This document shows positions 32,031 through 44,828 of a stretch of 64,000 bases of DNA, one piece after another; the first letter of the stretch is position 1; every line of letters starts with the position of its first letter. The DNA comes from Coriaria nepalensis. Lineage: Eukaryota; Streptophyta; Magnoliopsida; Cucurbitales; Coriariaceae. Where the stretch lies: the NCBI GenBank assembly GCA_027186245.1, contig CP114488.1:11575501-11639500 (forward strand), written 5' to 3'. The notes under the pieces were generated by a model that was given only the letters and a program-made list of their open reading frames with translations, was not told the DNA's origin and did no database searches. Both the position numbers and the translations under genes were made by a program.

Positions 32031-35000
32031 ATGATCTTGGCGAGGAAAGCTGACTATGGAGGAAGCGTTTTCCCTCTTACGAGCTTACAAATTGGGTAAG
32101 AACTGTCAAATTTCTTCTAGTGCTTGTAATTTGAAATTTGAATATTGGATCGGAATGGTTGAGGATCAGAAATGCTAGGAATTAACTGTTATGCTGAAAG
32201 GAAGGTTTCTTAAAATTCAGCTTTTCTGGCGCTTTTCGAGAGTAAATTTGCTGAACGCTTAGCCTGGTTTTTGGCAATATGGAAAATAATTCAATGAGAG
32301 CAAGAAATAAGGAGCTTAAATTGATTGTAGTATGCTAAGACTGTTTGCATCTGATTACTAAATTGTCTTGAGCAGGAGGATTAAATCAAGTTTAGTATAA
32401 TTTTTATTTAGTTTGCTGACTACTGTTAAATCCTGATACTCCTCCTCTCTTTGGTGATTGTAGAGATTTGCAGGCTTATCTTTCAGATCTTAGACTCTTC
32501 TTAGCTCTTGAAAGCAACAAGTTCTATATCTTGGTGGACAACCGGCCATGGTTGAGAAATCTAGGCTCGCGGCCAGCTCACTTCTGGCAGTTGATGGTTA
32601 CCAAGGTTGGCTAAAAGTCCTACATACTCTTATTATGGACTAATTTGCATTTGGTCTCGAGAAGAAATGACATTGTTTGTTTGTGTTTGAAATTCAGTCC
32701 AGATTATCTCCTTTTGCAAACACGAAACCAATGAGAGAGAGAAAGAAAGGCCGAGAGGCTCGTCCAAGAATCAGAACAAGTAATCCCATGAAGTTGAGAA
32801 GGTGGTCTTCATTGATTGATGCTTTATCTAGGAAGAGGGTTTTGTTACCTGTTAAGAACCTGAGGAAATCTTTTCTCTTGGGGACCAAGTTGCATAGAAC
32901 CTTGTATGGGTTTATAGTGTTTGAAGTTTCATGGAGTGATGTTCGAGGTATAAACTACTTGAATGAACTTCAGGTACCATTTCTTATTAAGTGCAGTCCA
33001 TTTTCTGTTTTTAGTTTGTCATTTAATGTTTTCTGTACTTATGGTAACCATCTCTATTGCAGACTGATACTTCTCTGGCTGTAGAGACTAAATGTATGCG
33101 AAGATGGGAATTCGACAGCATAGCTCAGGCTGCAGTTTGCATATCTTCTTGGTTTTCTGGTTCGCAGTCAGACCAGACACTCTTGTCAAACTATCTGGAT
33201 TCTGCCTTAGGTAATCAAGGCTGTTTTTGTTATTGACTCTAGCAAGTTTTCACTGTATTTTTGCGGGGCATGAAGTAAATTTATTCATAAACACCTTTTA
33301 ATTAGATGCACCATTTGTGGGAAACCTATTTTTATGGGAAATTTAATATTCTTTGCGGTAGGAAAGAACTATAGTTGTAGAGGGCTTTCTTGACAGTTTC
33401 AAGGGTTCCCTGTTCCTTATGTTCAGCCACTACAAATGATCTGTATGTTCCTGTCTTGAAGGTGTTCCACATTTGTTATGATAGTGCCTTGTCAATTTTG
33501 AACCACAGAGGTAATATTATAGCATTAAGTCATAGGAAGAGCTTCAGAGATTTATGAAGCTTATCTTGTCCTAAATTTTGTTCCTCTCTGGTGCTACTGG
33601 ACTATTCTACTTGTATCATCACTACAAAATACAATCTATTGAGTGACTTTGTTTATTTTCTGCTTTTCCAGGAGAAGTATTTTATGACGCCAAAGAAAAT
33701 TTTATGGAAACCACAACTAGTGACGTTGACGAAAGTATGTGCACTGAAAACCTGTTAATTGAGAAAGATTCTTTAAGCTGCTCTGGCGGTAATTTTGGTG
33801 TGTATTCTCCCTCTATGGAAATTAGAACAACCATGCCACATACGCCACCTCCTCCCACTGGGCCCTACAAGAGAAGAAGACTAACTAAGTCTGTCAACCC
33901 AGGAGTTGATGCTGATATATTTTCTGAGGATGAGCAAAATATAGTTGACGATTCATTAGCCATCACCAAGACATTAACTGATGATTGTGAAAATGTGGTT
34001 GAAGCTACACAATACAAGGATGTCTTGATTTTGTTCAGGTTCAATGATCATCATTTACCATTTGAATTGAGGCATATAATAATGTCTGATCTGAGGTTGC
34101 TTACTCTGTTAGAAGCTGGGCTACCATCCTGGGTTATCTTCCTTCAGTCTTACCCTGTTTTCTGTCATGTTTATCGCCCATGGATGTGCCCTCTAGCAAG
34201 AGTTTTGTATGTACTTATCTCAGCTGCCACTGTTCTCATAGGATTCTACGATCTGTATAAAAACGTACCTCTTTTGAAGGCAACTGCCTCTAGTATATGT
34301 GGACCACTCTTAGATTGGATAGAAACTTGGGAGATGGTATCAAGGATCAAGTATTTGGGAACAATGCTATTTCTACACAATGTTCAGATGGCTCTCAAGT
34401 GGTTTCTTAAAATTACAAGTACCATTAGGTCTTTCTTCCGGATTATTGCTAAACCACTGATAGAGCCTTTAGTGGAGCTATTTGGGTTCCTTCTTCCTAT
34501 CTGGAACATGCTTGTTCAAGTTGTAGGGAGCATCTCTTCATCCATCTGGATTGCGTTTGAATATTCTTTCGATCAACTCATTGACCTATTTGAGATTTTG
34601 CTTTCACCCATATGGTTTATTCTCCTCTCTATATGGAAAATTGGTAGGTACCAGCTTTTTTGGATTACTCATAAATTTGCAGATTACTTCCTAAATGAGG
34701 TTATTAGAAGATATGGTTGTAAATCTAATCCTTTTTTGGCCTTTATTGCAGCAACTTTTGTCTTGTATCCCCTTGTCTTGATCATATGGCAAGTCTTATA
34801 TGCTCCAATTCAAATTATCCTTTCCACGGCTACTTTCCTGACTTTCATTTGCACAAGCTTATATAGCACACTTGAGGAACTGTTGCTGTTTCTTAGTACC
34901 ATGTTCAAAGTTGCTTCTGCTTCTGAAGCAACAGTGAGCACGGTCGAGGTTTCTAAGTGGCATTCTCTGTGGAATGACCTCTTCTCCCACGTACTAATTC

Positions 35001-35538
35001 AATAACATCTCTTTCTGATTGATTATACAGTTAAGTAGTGGATTTTCATAATTGTCACTCTGGTTTCAGATTTTTCGAGCTCTCAGGAGTATATTGAATG
35101 GCTTTGTTGCCTTCTTCGCAACCTGCAACAGGCATCGGCTCAGGTGAGTTGTTTATTTGTACATGCAATCTGCAAATCTTTGTCGTGCAGATATTTATGC
35201 CGGAGGGGATACATCTTGGAAGTGAACCAGTTAGTTTTAGTACGACAAAACGAGTTTGTTACATTTTTTTTTGTTGGCCAAAAATGAGTGTTTGTTGCAT
35301 GGCTGCCCTTGAATTACATAAATGGATAAAAGGCTTGCTTAGCTTCTTTTAAGCATTCTTATAGGTCCTGATTCCTGAATGCTTTATGTGGCTAAAGATT
35401 GGACTTACATTGTGATTGTGATGCCACGTAGCATCTATAATCATCTACAGGAGTTTTTCAAGCGAGTTTCTGGCCGAGCTCAGGATTTTGACCCAGCAGA
35501 TTCAAGACAGACTAGACGAGTACGGGAGGCACGTGTAA
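32031..35538 (+). CDS. Plant multi-pass membrane protein of unknown function, 703 residues
   Basis: Seven exons join in phase: 32031-32095, 32464-32605, 32698-32973, 33063-33210, 33672-34990, 35070-35143 and 35451-35538, ending EYGRHV. The N-terminal 220 residues are soluble-looking: MILARKADYGG, DLQAYLSDLRLFLALE, DNRPWLRNLGSRPAHFWQLM, then a basic Lys/Arg segment. A Pro-rich acidic linker follows (HTPPPPTGPYKRRRL). The C-terminal 330 residues hold four to six hydrophobic segments, at about 388-408, 479-510, 520-536 and 566-613, with conserved-looking WVIFLQSYPVFCH, YRPWMCPLARVLYV and RIKYLGTMLFLHN. I recognise the overall sequence as a conserved uncharacterised plant protein but can name no function or domain. 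The gene has no frameshift, and all splice sites are canonical. The start ATG 32031 is preceded by a probable 5' UTR intron (about 31916-32000). Confidence 0.85.
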
Positions 35539-36957
35539 GTAATATTAACCAATGAACCTCCCTCTCTTCCTACAGACAATTATAGTTAAATTTCTCATTT
35601 CTTCTGCAATGTTTCTCCAAGTTACACTGAATAAGTTCTTTTTACCACACAAAGGATCATTGATTCAAGTCCGTGGTTTTGCATTTTTCAGTCCGGAAAA
35701 TGGCAGAAAATCCACATAGAGTGAGTTCTGAAGGGTCGGCCAGGGTACTTCACTCTCTGAAATGCAGTGAAGTCTGAAACTAAGCTGCCATTAACAAATA
35801 ATTCTTACTTGAAACTAAACCGGAAGTGAACAGGCATATTCACGGTCGTCCTCTAAATCCACACGAGTAGTATTCATTCTTCTGTTCTTTTGTTTCAGTG
35901 TTCTTTAGTTCCACGATCGACCATGTACAGTCGACCTGTATATATAACTCAGAACATGGAGAAGAGGATCTTCATGAAGACATAAAAGCATCCTCTTGTT
36001 CTAAATGTGATGGAATTTTGTAAATGACTTGTGGCCTAACACGGTCAAGACGTTTCATTCCGATATTTTGTTATGTTTAAATTGCCTCAATTTGTTCGTT
36101 TTTGGAGTGTGCAGTTAATAAACGAATCTTGAGACGTAAGGTAATAATGTATGTGGGTGTTCCAAGAAATGAGTAACATGTCAGTTGATTTTACTTTTAA
36201 CGATGTTGTTCCATTTGACCATCTATCTCTTTGTTGCCAACGTTCGGAACCCTACAGTAAATGAAACGAGGGAAAATCCATCGTGCCAAGTTCACCTAAT
36301 GAAAGTAGCTGCTCTTCGGTGCATCTCACCACTATCACCTGCAATGCAACCCCACGAAATCACCATATTCTTTGTTGACTTCAGAGGCTCAATCTAGTCT
36401 CGGGACACGTGTAAGCGACCAAGGTCAAGACCACGTTGGAAATGATGTAACTATATTCTTAGCATAGTGCTATTTTACACCGTAGTTAAGGAGTAGATTT
36501 TGTTCTTATTACTAGCATTCATTCATTTCCATATTATATATATTATAATAAAGAAGTTAGAACGGTCGAGTTTGGAGGGCAGCATGGGGGGGTGGGGCCA
36601 CGATCCCAAAGGGAGTGTTTCCAGAGGGGGAGTCTGGAATCTTGGCCGTCCATTAAATATAATCACGTGGACGTACAAAACTGTGGGGTCCATACCTGAG
36701 TATTATATGATTCAAGGGCCCAGATTTATTCTCAGATTATCGGAACGTTGTGGTAAACTCGATCTGTTATGTTACTGTCGTTTCGTCTGACAACATGGGA
36801 CCCTTTGCAACATCTCCTTATGTATCCTCACTGCCATCACCCTCTATCATCCCGTCACCCATATTAAAAGGCACTCTCTCACTCTTACTCTCACCCAATT
36901 ACTCCACTGTCTCCCATACATCTCTCCACAAAGCCAGAAGCAGAGAAGAAGAAAGAT

Positions 36958-36992
<35 letters not shown>
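35539..36992. other. Intergenic DNA and glucanase promoter
   Basis: This holds the 3' flank of the membrane-protein gene and the promoter of the GH17 gene, with a G-box CACGTG near 36664 and a (CT)n tract at 36962-36989 in the leader. I see no gene. Confidence 0.45.
36962..36989. repeat. (CT)n tract in the 5' UTR of the glucanase gene
   Basis: A dinucleotide repeat of 28 bases ending four bases before the start codon. Confidence 0.95.
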
Positions 36993-36994
<2 letters not shown>

Positions 36995-38829
36995 GCACTG
37001 CTTCTGCAAGAACCAGACGATGGAGTGGTTGACAATGTCTTGCTTCCTCTTGCTCCTTTCCATCTTCACGTTCGCAGGTAAATTTACCGACATTTTCAAG
37101 TTGTCCGTTTGGTTCGCGGAAAAAATGGGATGACTTTTTAACTGAATGTATTTTTGTTATAGATGCTGGTTCTGTTGGAGTAAACTACGGGAGAATAGCA
37201 AACAACCTTCCTTCAGCTGTAAAGGTCGTCAAGCTTCTCAAATCTCAAGGCATTGACCGGGTGAAGGTCTACGACACCGATCCGGCAGTCCTACGGGCAT
37301 TATCCGGATCCGGAATCAAAGTAACCGTCGACCTACCCAACGAACTCCTCTCCTCCGCCGCAAAACGGCAGTCTTTCGCCCTCTCTTGGGTCCAGAAAAA
37401 CGTAGCTGCTTACTACCCCTCCACTCGGATCGAATCGATAGCCGTCGGAAACGAAGTGTTCGTTGACCCCCATAACACGACCCAGTTCCTCCTACCCGCC
37501 ATGAAAAACATCCACCAAGCTCTCGTCAAGTACAACCTTCACTCCGGCATTAAAGTTTCTTCCCCTGTAGCTCTTAGTGCCCTTCAGAACTCTTACCCAT
37601 CTTCATCCGGTTCATTCCGTCCCGAACTCATCACACCCATCTTCAAACCCATGTTAAACTTTCTCCGCCAAACCGGGTCGTACCTCATGGTCAATGCTTA
37701 CCCGTTTTTCGCTTACGAGTCGAACTCCGATGTTATCTCGTTGGACTACGCTCTGTTCCGGGTAAACCCGGGTGTGGTGGACCCGGGGAATGGGTTGAGG
37801 TACTTCAACCTCCTTGACGCTCAACTCGACGCCGTTTTCGCTGCCATGTCTGCTTTGAAATATGATGATATAGGGCTAGTTGTGACAGAAACCGGTTGGC
37901 CTTCTGAAGGTGATGAAAATGAGGTCGGAGCAAGCGTAGAGAATGCCGCAGCTTACAACGGGAATCTGATCCGTAGGATTCTAACAGGAGGTGGGACCCC
38001 ATTGAGGCCTAAAGCAGATCTGACCGTCTATTTATTCGCCCTCTTCAACGAGAACAGGAAGAACGGGCCCACTTCTGAACGGAACTACGGCCTTTTTTAC
38101 CCCAGCGAAGAGAAAGTTTACAACATTCCGTTTACCGTGGAGGGGCTGAAGCATTACCACGACGGCCCGTCTCCGAGTATCTCCGAACAGCACCCGACTC
38201 CGACGCGGACGCCGGCGGCCAAGGGTGGAGTCTCTAAAAGCTTAACGGGGAACACATGGTGCGTTGCGAATAGTAATGTGGGGAAGGAGAGACTACAAGC
38301 AGGTCTAGACTTCGCTTGCGGGGAGGGAGACGCTGATTGCCGTCCGATCCAGCCGGGTGCCACGTGTTATAATCCCAACACACTTGATGCACACGCTTCG
38401 TTCGCTTTCAACAGTTATTACCAGAAGAAGGGCCGTCTGATGGGTACTTGCTATTTTGGCGGGGCGGCTTTCGTCGTAACACAACCACCAAGTACGTTAA
38501 CATTAATTAACTTTTTTCTTGGTCGTTTTTACATTGGCGCATGTTAGATGAACAAATATTCTTTCGCTAACGTACGCCTGGCGTGGATGAGGTGTTAAGA
38601 CAGTAGTGCACGCCAGGTCAGTAAGAAGTATCACATACTCTGGTTAAAATTAAGAAGGGAATCTTCTGACTCACTTGACGTGGCTTGAGTCCCACTTGAC
38701 AACAGTAGTTGATAATAATTATAGACTTTTTCTTTCTTTAGAAGTTTTTGTGAGATCTAAACGCGGTTTTGTTTTTGCGTTTGTGCAGAGTATGGGGAAT
38801 GCGAGTTTCCAACTGGGTACAAGAAATAA
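36993..38829 (+). CDS. Glucan endo-1,3-beta-glucosidase, GH17 with C-terminal X8 domain
   Basis: Three exons: 36993-37077, 37163-38491 and 38789-38829, in phase, giving 484 residues. A signal peptide (MSCFLLLLSIFTFA, cut near residue 29) leads into the GH17 barrel, which starts GSVGVNYGRIANNLP. The proton donor is Glu126 in SIAVGNEVF and the nucleophile Glu271 in VVTETGWPS. LFNENRKNGPTSERNYGLF marks the barrel end. After a Pro/Thr linker (about 362-388) comes an X8/CBM43 domain at about 390-477: NTWCVANSN, DFACGEGDADCRPIQ, ATCYNP, FAFNSYYQ, TCYFGGAA and, in exon 3, GECEFP, giving all six cysteines. The end GYKK is short, with no hydrophobic GPI tail, so the protein is probably secreted rather than anchored. 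The family cuts callose (1,3-beta-glucan) in walls and at plasmodesmata. Everything needed for activity is present. Confidence 0.93.
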
Positions 38830-40020
38830 GAACGGAGTTTAGAGATTGCACAACAAAGCTTTGTTTTTGGGAGGGGGCTTTTGGTAATTAATTAGTAATT
38901 CTTGAGTAATCTGGATTTGTAGTAATTTGTAGACACTTTAAGTTTTAACTTTGATCCCCATCTGTAATTATATATCAGTACTACTTCATATCCTATGATT
39001 ATTGTTATATTAACTAGTTTGCTTGTAATTAATCCTTTTGAACTTTGATCTATATCCACTTCCGAATAAATAGCTTTACTCGTGTAAAAGTTTGTATCTT
39101 TAAACGCTTTTTTATTTTTTATTTTTATAGCTTTTACAGTTTAACACAATACTGACAAAGTGCAAGCTTTTTCTTATCTACACTTTATTCTATCATTGGA
39201 TACCCAAATCATCAAAACGGCGGTTTACAACTACAATTACTATGGTTATAGTTGATTGTGTTTCCTTATCCTTATGGGAAAACTGACCAACTTAGTGGGC
39301 TTCTACTATGTTCCAAGTCCTAAGTGTCCAACCCTGCTATCTGAAAACCAAGCTCCCTTTATTCAGTCAGCAACATGGAGCAATAAACACAGAAGGAAGT
39401 GACCTGCAAGATTTCCTTGGATCCTATTTGAATGATGTTTGCTCTCTCCTCTTCTTTTCTCTTTTTCTTTTTAAGTGTACGAAAATTGAATATTCTAACC
39501 AATCAACCAAACCAAACCAAACCAAACCAAACCAAACCAAACCAAACCAAACCAATCCTCCTCCCATTAAAGTTGCCATCTTTCTTCTTTTTCAGTTTGA
39601 AAATTTATATCACATCCCATAAAAAAGTGAGATTTATTTTATATAGTATTTTATTTATTGTCCAAGAGTGTGATCACATGTGACTTTAGGACCAGCCCCA
39701 CTTTAATATTTAACTTCTTACTATATACTATGTACTACATAACTACCCTACCCATCTATATAGATCAATCCATGGAGTGGTCGCTTTTTGACATATACTA
39801 CTGCAGACAAGAAGGGAAGCTTTCTATCTCTCAATTTTCAGACATAATCCATGTGCTTATGAAATGATCAATCCTCAACGAGTCTGTCATGTCAGATTGT
39901 CATCTATCACGTCTGTCCAACCAGAATAACTAAATATCAAATTCTTTCCCAGAAAAATTGGCCTTCCTTCCAAACAGCCAAAAAGAAAATAGAATTAGGG
40001 CAAGTGAGATTTAATCGAGC
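38830..40020. other. Intergenic DNA
   Basis: AT-rich, with a (CCAAA)n repeat at 39505-39554. I see no gene. Confidence 0.45.
39505..39554. repeat. (CCAAA)n microsatellite
   Basis: About ten copies of the pentamer. Confidence 0.95.
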
Positions 40021-42173
40021 ATGCCAAGCAAGTTAAGGAACGCGATCGGAGCAGTGAAAGATAAGACGAGCATTAGCCTCGTTAAGGTTTCAAACACCAA
40101 TGCAGCCAAGCTTGAGGTTTACATTCTCAAAGCCACGACGCATGACGAAGTTCCGATGGAGGAACAATACGTTCATGAAAATCATCAATCTCACCTCTTT
40201 GAATAAAATCTACGCCCCCGCCTGTGCGCAGGCAATCGGAAAGGTCATCAGCAAGACTCGTAACTGGATTGTCGCCGTTAAATCACTCTCTCTCGTTCTT
40301 ATAATTTTTCAGGACGGCGATCCTCATTTTCCTAGAGAAGTCCTCCACACGAAGAAACGCGGATCTAAGATTCTCAACCTCTCAAATTTCCGTGACGATT
40401 CGAATTCAAACCCCCTGGGATTTTTCCGCCTTCGTACGGACGTTTTCTCTTTACCTCGACGAACGATTAGATTGCTTCTTGACGGGGAAGCTTCAATGGC
40501 GAACGACCTATCGAAATCCAGAGATCAAATCAAGAAACAGACGAGGAAACGAGCCGGTAAGAGACATGAAACCGATAATGCTTCTCGATAGAATTTCCTT
40601 TTGGCAGAAGTTGCTTGACAGAGCAATCGCCACAAGGTCAACTGGCTCCGCTAAGGACCATGGATTGGTTCAGATCTCACTCTACGGCGTCGTTCAAGAG
40701 AGCTTTGGTCACTACAGAGACATATCAGATGGCCTAGCTCTTCTTCTAGATAGTTTCTTCCACTTACAGTACCAATCCTGCGTCAACGTCTTTCAAGCTT
40801 GCATCAAAGCAACAAAACAATTCGAAGAGTTAGGCTTATTTTACTCCTCGTGTAAAAGCATTGGATTGGGACGAACTTCTGAATATCCAAGCATACAACA
40901 ATTATCGGCGGAACTGATGCAGACATTACAAGAATTTTGGAAAGATCATTCTAGCACATTGACGTTCTCTGGATCGTCTGGCACTTCTGGCCCCACAACC
41001 TAAAGACCCGGGTTCCATTTCCGAGCATATGAATCATGCGAACTCCGAGAGGTGTTCAGAATTGGGGTCGACTGATTACAATTCTCAGTGCACATCACTA
41101 GGAGATCTTACAAGCATTAACAGAAAATTAAGTCCCGCTAAGTCGTTAGAGCCACCATATCAGCAAGGAGATAGTTGTCCTTGGCCACCAGGTGGACAAT
41201 CTCAGGAACAAGAGGATAAGGATTTTGTTAGTATTACAGCTGCTAGTTCATTCCATTCTTTACCAACTGATAATGAATCGACTATAGGCCTGGATTTAGT
41301 GTCCTTTGAGGATTGGCCGCAACCTGAAAATGGGCAAGATGTAGGCAAGAAAGTGAAAGTTGGCCGCAACCTGAAAACGGACAAGATGAAGATGTAGGGC
41401 AGGAAAGTGAAAGTAAAGATTGGAAGATTATTTTGTTCGAGTCGACAACAAAATCCATGCAAGAATCAAACAATTTGTCATCTCTGTTCGAACCGTCCAT
41501 TGTGGACACCTTGTTCAGTCAATCTTCTATTTGTCAGAACCATTACAATCCGTTTCTTCAAGATGAGATAGAATTGCCCAGTATCGCAGCAGCCACAAAA
41601 AGCACTTCTTCTAATTCAAATCATGACTTTTCGTTTCTTCCCGCCAATGAATTCCATGCTCCTACTTTCCCTGCAGCAAAGCCTGATAACTATTTTTCAA
41701 CACCAAACGTTTTTTGCTCAGAGTTTTACTGAGACAGCGACAACAACTCCAACATTTTGGACAGAAACTAGTAGTACTACTACTACGGTTGAGATTACCA
41801 CCATCAAGGAACCAACTTTTCAAGTGAGATCAAAAGATCTAGCAACAATATCGAGACATAATTCTAATGAGATTACTTCAATGACACCAACATTTAGTGC
41901 GCGGTAGCACCATCATTTCAAGCAAATAATCCGAGCACAACAGAACTGACTTTTCAAGCAATTAGTGGGAAGGAGATAGTACTGAAGAATGCAGGTGATC
42001 CATTTAGTTGGGATACGACTACAGCGTTTGAAGATCAAAACAACCCATCTGCATCGAGTTCTAGTATCGTTCCCTATATTTTTATGGTTAATGAGTGTAC
42101 GTATCAAGAGTCAGAGCAACAAAGAATATGGTTGGAGCAGCAAAGTAAGATAATATTTAGGCAGACGAGATGA
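40021..42173 (+). pseudogene. ANTH-domain (AP180-like) clathrin assembly protein gene with frameshifts
   Basis: The frame from ATG 40021 begins MPSKLRNAIGAVKDKTSISL and LEVYILKATTHDEVPMEEQY, the N-terminus of plant ANTH clathrin-assembly proteins, whose helices bind PIP2. One extra A near 40179 shifts it; the next frame gives YAPACAQAIGKVISKTRNWI, FQDGDPHFPREVL and KILNLSNFRDDSNSNP. One extra C in a CCCCC run near 40413 shifts again to WDFSAFVRTFSLYLDERLDC, LLDRAIATRS and FQACIKATKQFEELG. The tail runs through more frames (41029-41397, 41410-41732, 41680-41907) and ends near TGA 42171. It carries adaptor-binding motifs NPF (HYNPFLQDE) and DPF (GDPFSWD). In working relatives the protein recruits clathrin at the plasma membrane. 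At least five frame changes or stops interrupt it. Confidence 0.8.
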
Positions 42174-44828
42174 CATTAGATCTTTTGTAACTTACAATGT
42201 AATGGTGTGGTGTATAGTTCGTAAACAATTGTTTTTTGCCATTTGAGAATTGTGAGTCGAGTTCACAAAATCACGATACGCGCATTTGGGTCCCTCCCAA
42301 TTGTATAGTCCCAATGTATTGTTGAAGGATCATAACTGACTAAGGCATACGCATTCTTTCAATAGTATTGTTCGATATATGATCGTTTAACACTTGACAG
42401 CTTAATCAGTCATTTGTCTATGTTTTTTCGAATTAACTCTAACTTAACACAATCACATTTTTAATCTGCATATAAATTAAGAACCAACGAACAAAGGAGG
42501 TTGGAATGTCTGAAAGTTAAAAACCGCAAGTCCATATCTACCATCTCAACGTTGGGAAAGTTTAGGTAGAGGGAATAAAGAATGGGAAAAGACGGGCAGT
42601 TCTTCAAGATAATATGACACATGACTGAAAGAGAGAGAATGAGAGAAAGAGTGAAAAACAGAAGGGTGCAGGCTTTACAGCTAACTTATGCGGTAGCTTT
42701 AGCTGCATATCACGGGATATATGACCCAGAAAGAGTCATACACTTTCCCTTTACCTATAATACCACCCCCCCCCCCCCCCCCTCTCTCAGTCAGTCGGGT
42801 TCATTGTGGTAGGGTACCATACAAGCACTGAAGGAAATTTTGATAAAAAGAAAGAGAAAAGAAAGACAAACAGAGCATTATCAGGAGGGAAGCAAGCAAC
42901 AGCCAAGTAGCCAACGGCATGTGAACTTGCATAAAAGAAAAGGGCCACATGTTCTGTTTCCTGTACATTTTACTATTATTATATATAATATATATATTAT
43001 AAGATAAGCTTTTGATTAATCATATTATATCCATGTAAAGTCGCTGTTACCTGTGAAAGTTGTGCCTGGGACCCGCAATTCTCGTTTTTCTCATCTTCTC
43101 CTTCCCCTATATCCTTCCAATTATCCTTACCATCCTCAAGGCCACAAATGGGCCCCGCAGCCCCGACATTTAAGAACTGTTTGACGTATCAATAAGATAT
43201 TCTTAATTTATTTATGCCATATATATCTAGATATACGTACTCAATTGACCCGGGGTGAGTAAAACAGAAGCTGGTATTGTTGGGACAGCCTTATAGATTG
43301 CTCTATTGCCTTCAAAGTAAAGAGACTGTGTGGTGTTGAGCTTTGTCCTGAAACTGATGACATATCCCACTAACCCCACCCGCCACGGACTAAATCTAAA
43401 TGAGAAAGATTATACCAACAGTTGACAGTCTTTTAGTAATACTCTACATAATTACCTTCGACATATTTCTTCTTTTCAAAATACCCGCCAAAAAAATAGA
43501 GAAAAATAGAGAAAAATAGAGAAAAAAATCTAATTAAGCTCCTGCGGCCAAGGACTTTAGGTGGGTGGGTGGGTGTGTCTGAGATATGTTATCATTAAAC
43601 CCTCAAGTGAGAGTACGTCAAATATCAAGTAAGATTCACCTCAATACTTTCCATCATGTACCACCAACTTCTTCATCGACTCAAGTAGCAAATTCAAGGC
43701 AAAATGAAAACCAAAGTAACAAACACGCTAGTACAAAAGCTGCACTCCCAACTAAATACAATCTGTCTATATTAGAGAACAAAACAGATGACTCTCTGAA
43801 ATTTACATTATCAAACAGCCAAAAAAAAAAATCACAAGTTGAAGTAACAAAACATGAACAAGACACTCCCTAAAATAATTAACATCATAATAATAATAAT
43901 TTAAAGGAAAAGCATAACAGGACACTCCCTAAAAACCGCATCCATGCTTTTTTTTTTTTTTAAATCATATAAATTTTAACCATAATTAAGTAAAACACAC
44001 TTCTTTTTTTTCTCTCTTTTTCTTTTTTTGGGTAAATAAATGATGATATATAATTTATATTCTAAGGTGGAAAAAAAGCTGGTCTGGTAGTCTACTGTAT
44101 ACGGATTATGTGTTTGTTTCTTACTTGCTTTGTCCACGCAGCTAGTAGCTTCTCATACCCTTTTTAGCGGTTAGAAAGTCCAAGCGAACTCCTGTTATTT
44201 GCACAAAATAACATTAATTTGCACATGCATATCACGTTACGTAAGTGTCAATGCTTCAAGGGTCCAAACGGACAATCACACCAAGTCACGAGATATGCTG
44301 CTCCAACAATAATGTTGTTAAATGGACGGTAAAGATGAAGGTGATCCAAATCACATATTCTAGTACGGGTCCTATAATATTATCCAACGGCAGATAGATA
44401 AGCGACAGCAGTGAACCGTGAACCGTAACCAACCATATCCTATCATTTCTTATATCCTAACCAGGTCATGTTTAGAAAATTTTATCATGGGACCCACACC
44501 ACCATTCAGGTCGCATGCAAAAATAGAAGGAATAATCAATACTCAATTTAAGGTCACAAAATGCGGTGTTCAATGATGACGTGGTAAATTAAGATAACCG
44601 GAAGTTTCTCAGTTCTCACCGCGTAAGCGGCCAGTCCCTGAAAGGACCTTTAGCAATGAGGATACTTCACGATGCAGTCAGAGAAGACACCTGGCACTAT
44701 GTGAGTGGATTGGGTCGGCTTATTCAGCTCTAAAGCCTAGGTGGAATATTAATTAATGTAAGAAATTCCAGTAATACCCTCGCACAGAATCTTACCTTGT
44801 TGGCGGGATTGGTTAGTTTCTGGTAGGT
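42174..44828. other. Intergenic DNA with a poly-C run
   Basis: No gene is supported. A run of 17 C occurs at 42766-42782 next to a CT-rich stretch. The rest is AT-rich with several short A and T runs. Short open frames at 42621 and 43586 have low-complexity or unrecognisable translations. Confidence 0.45.
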
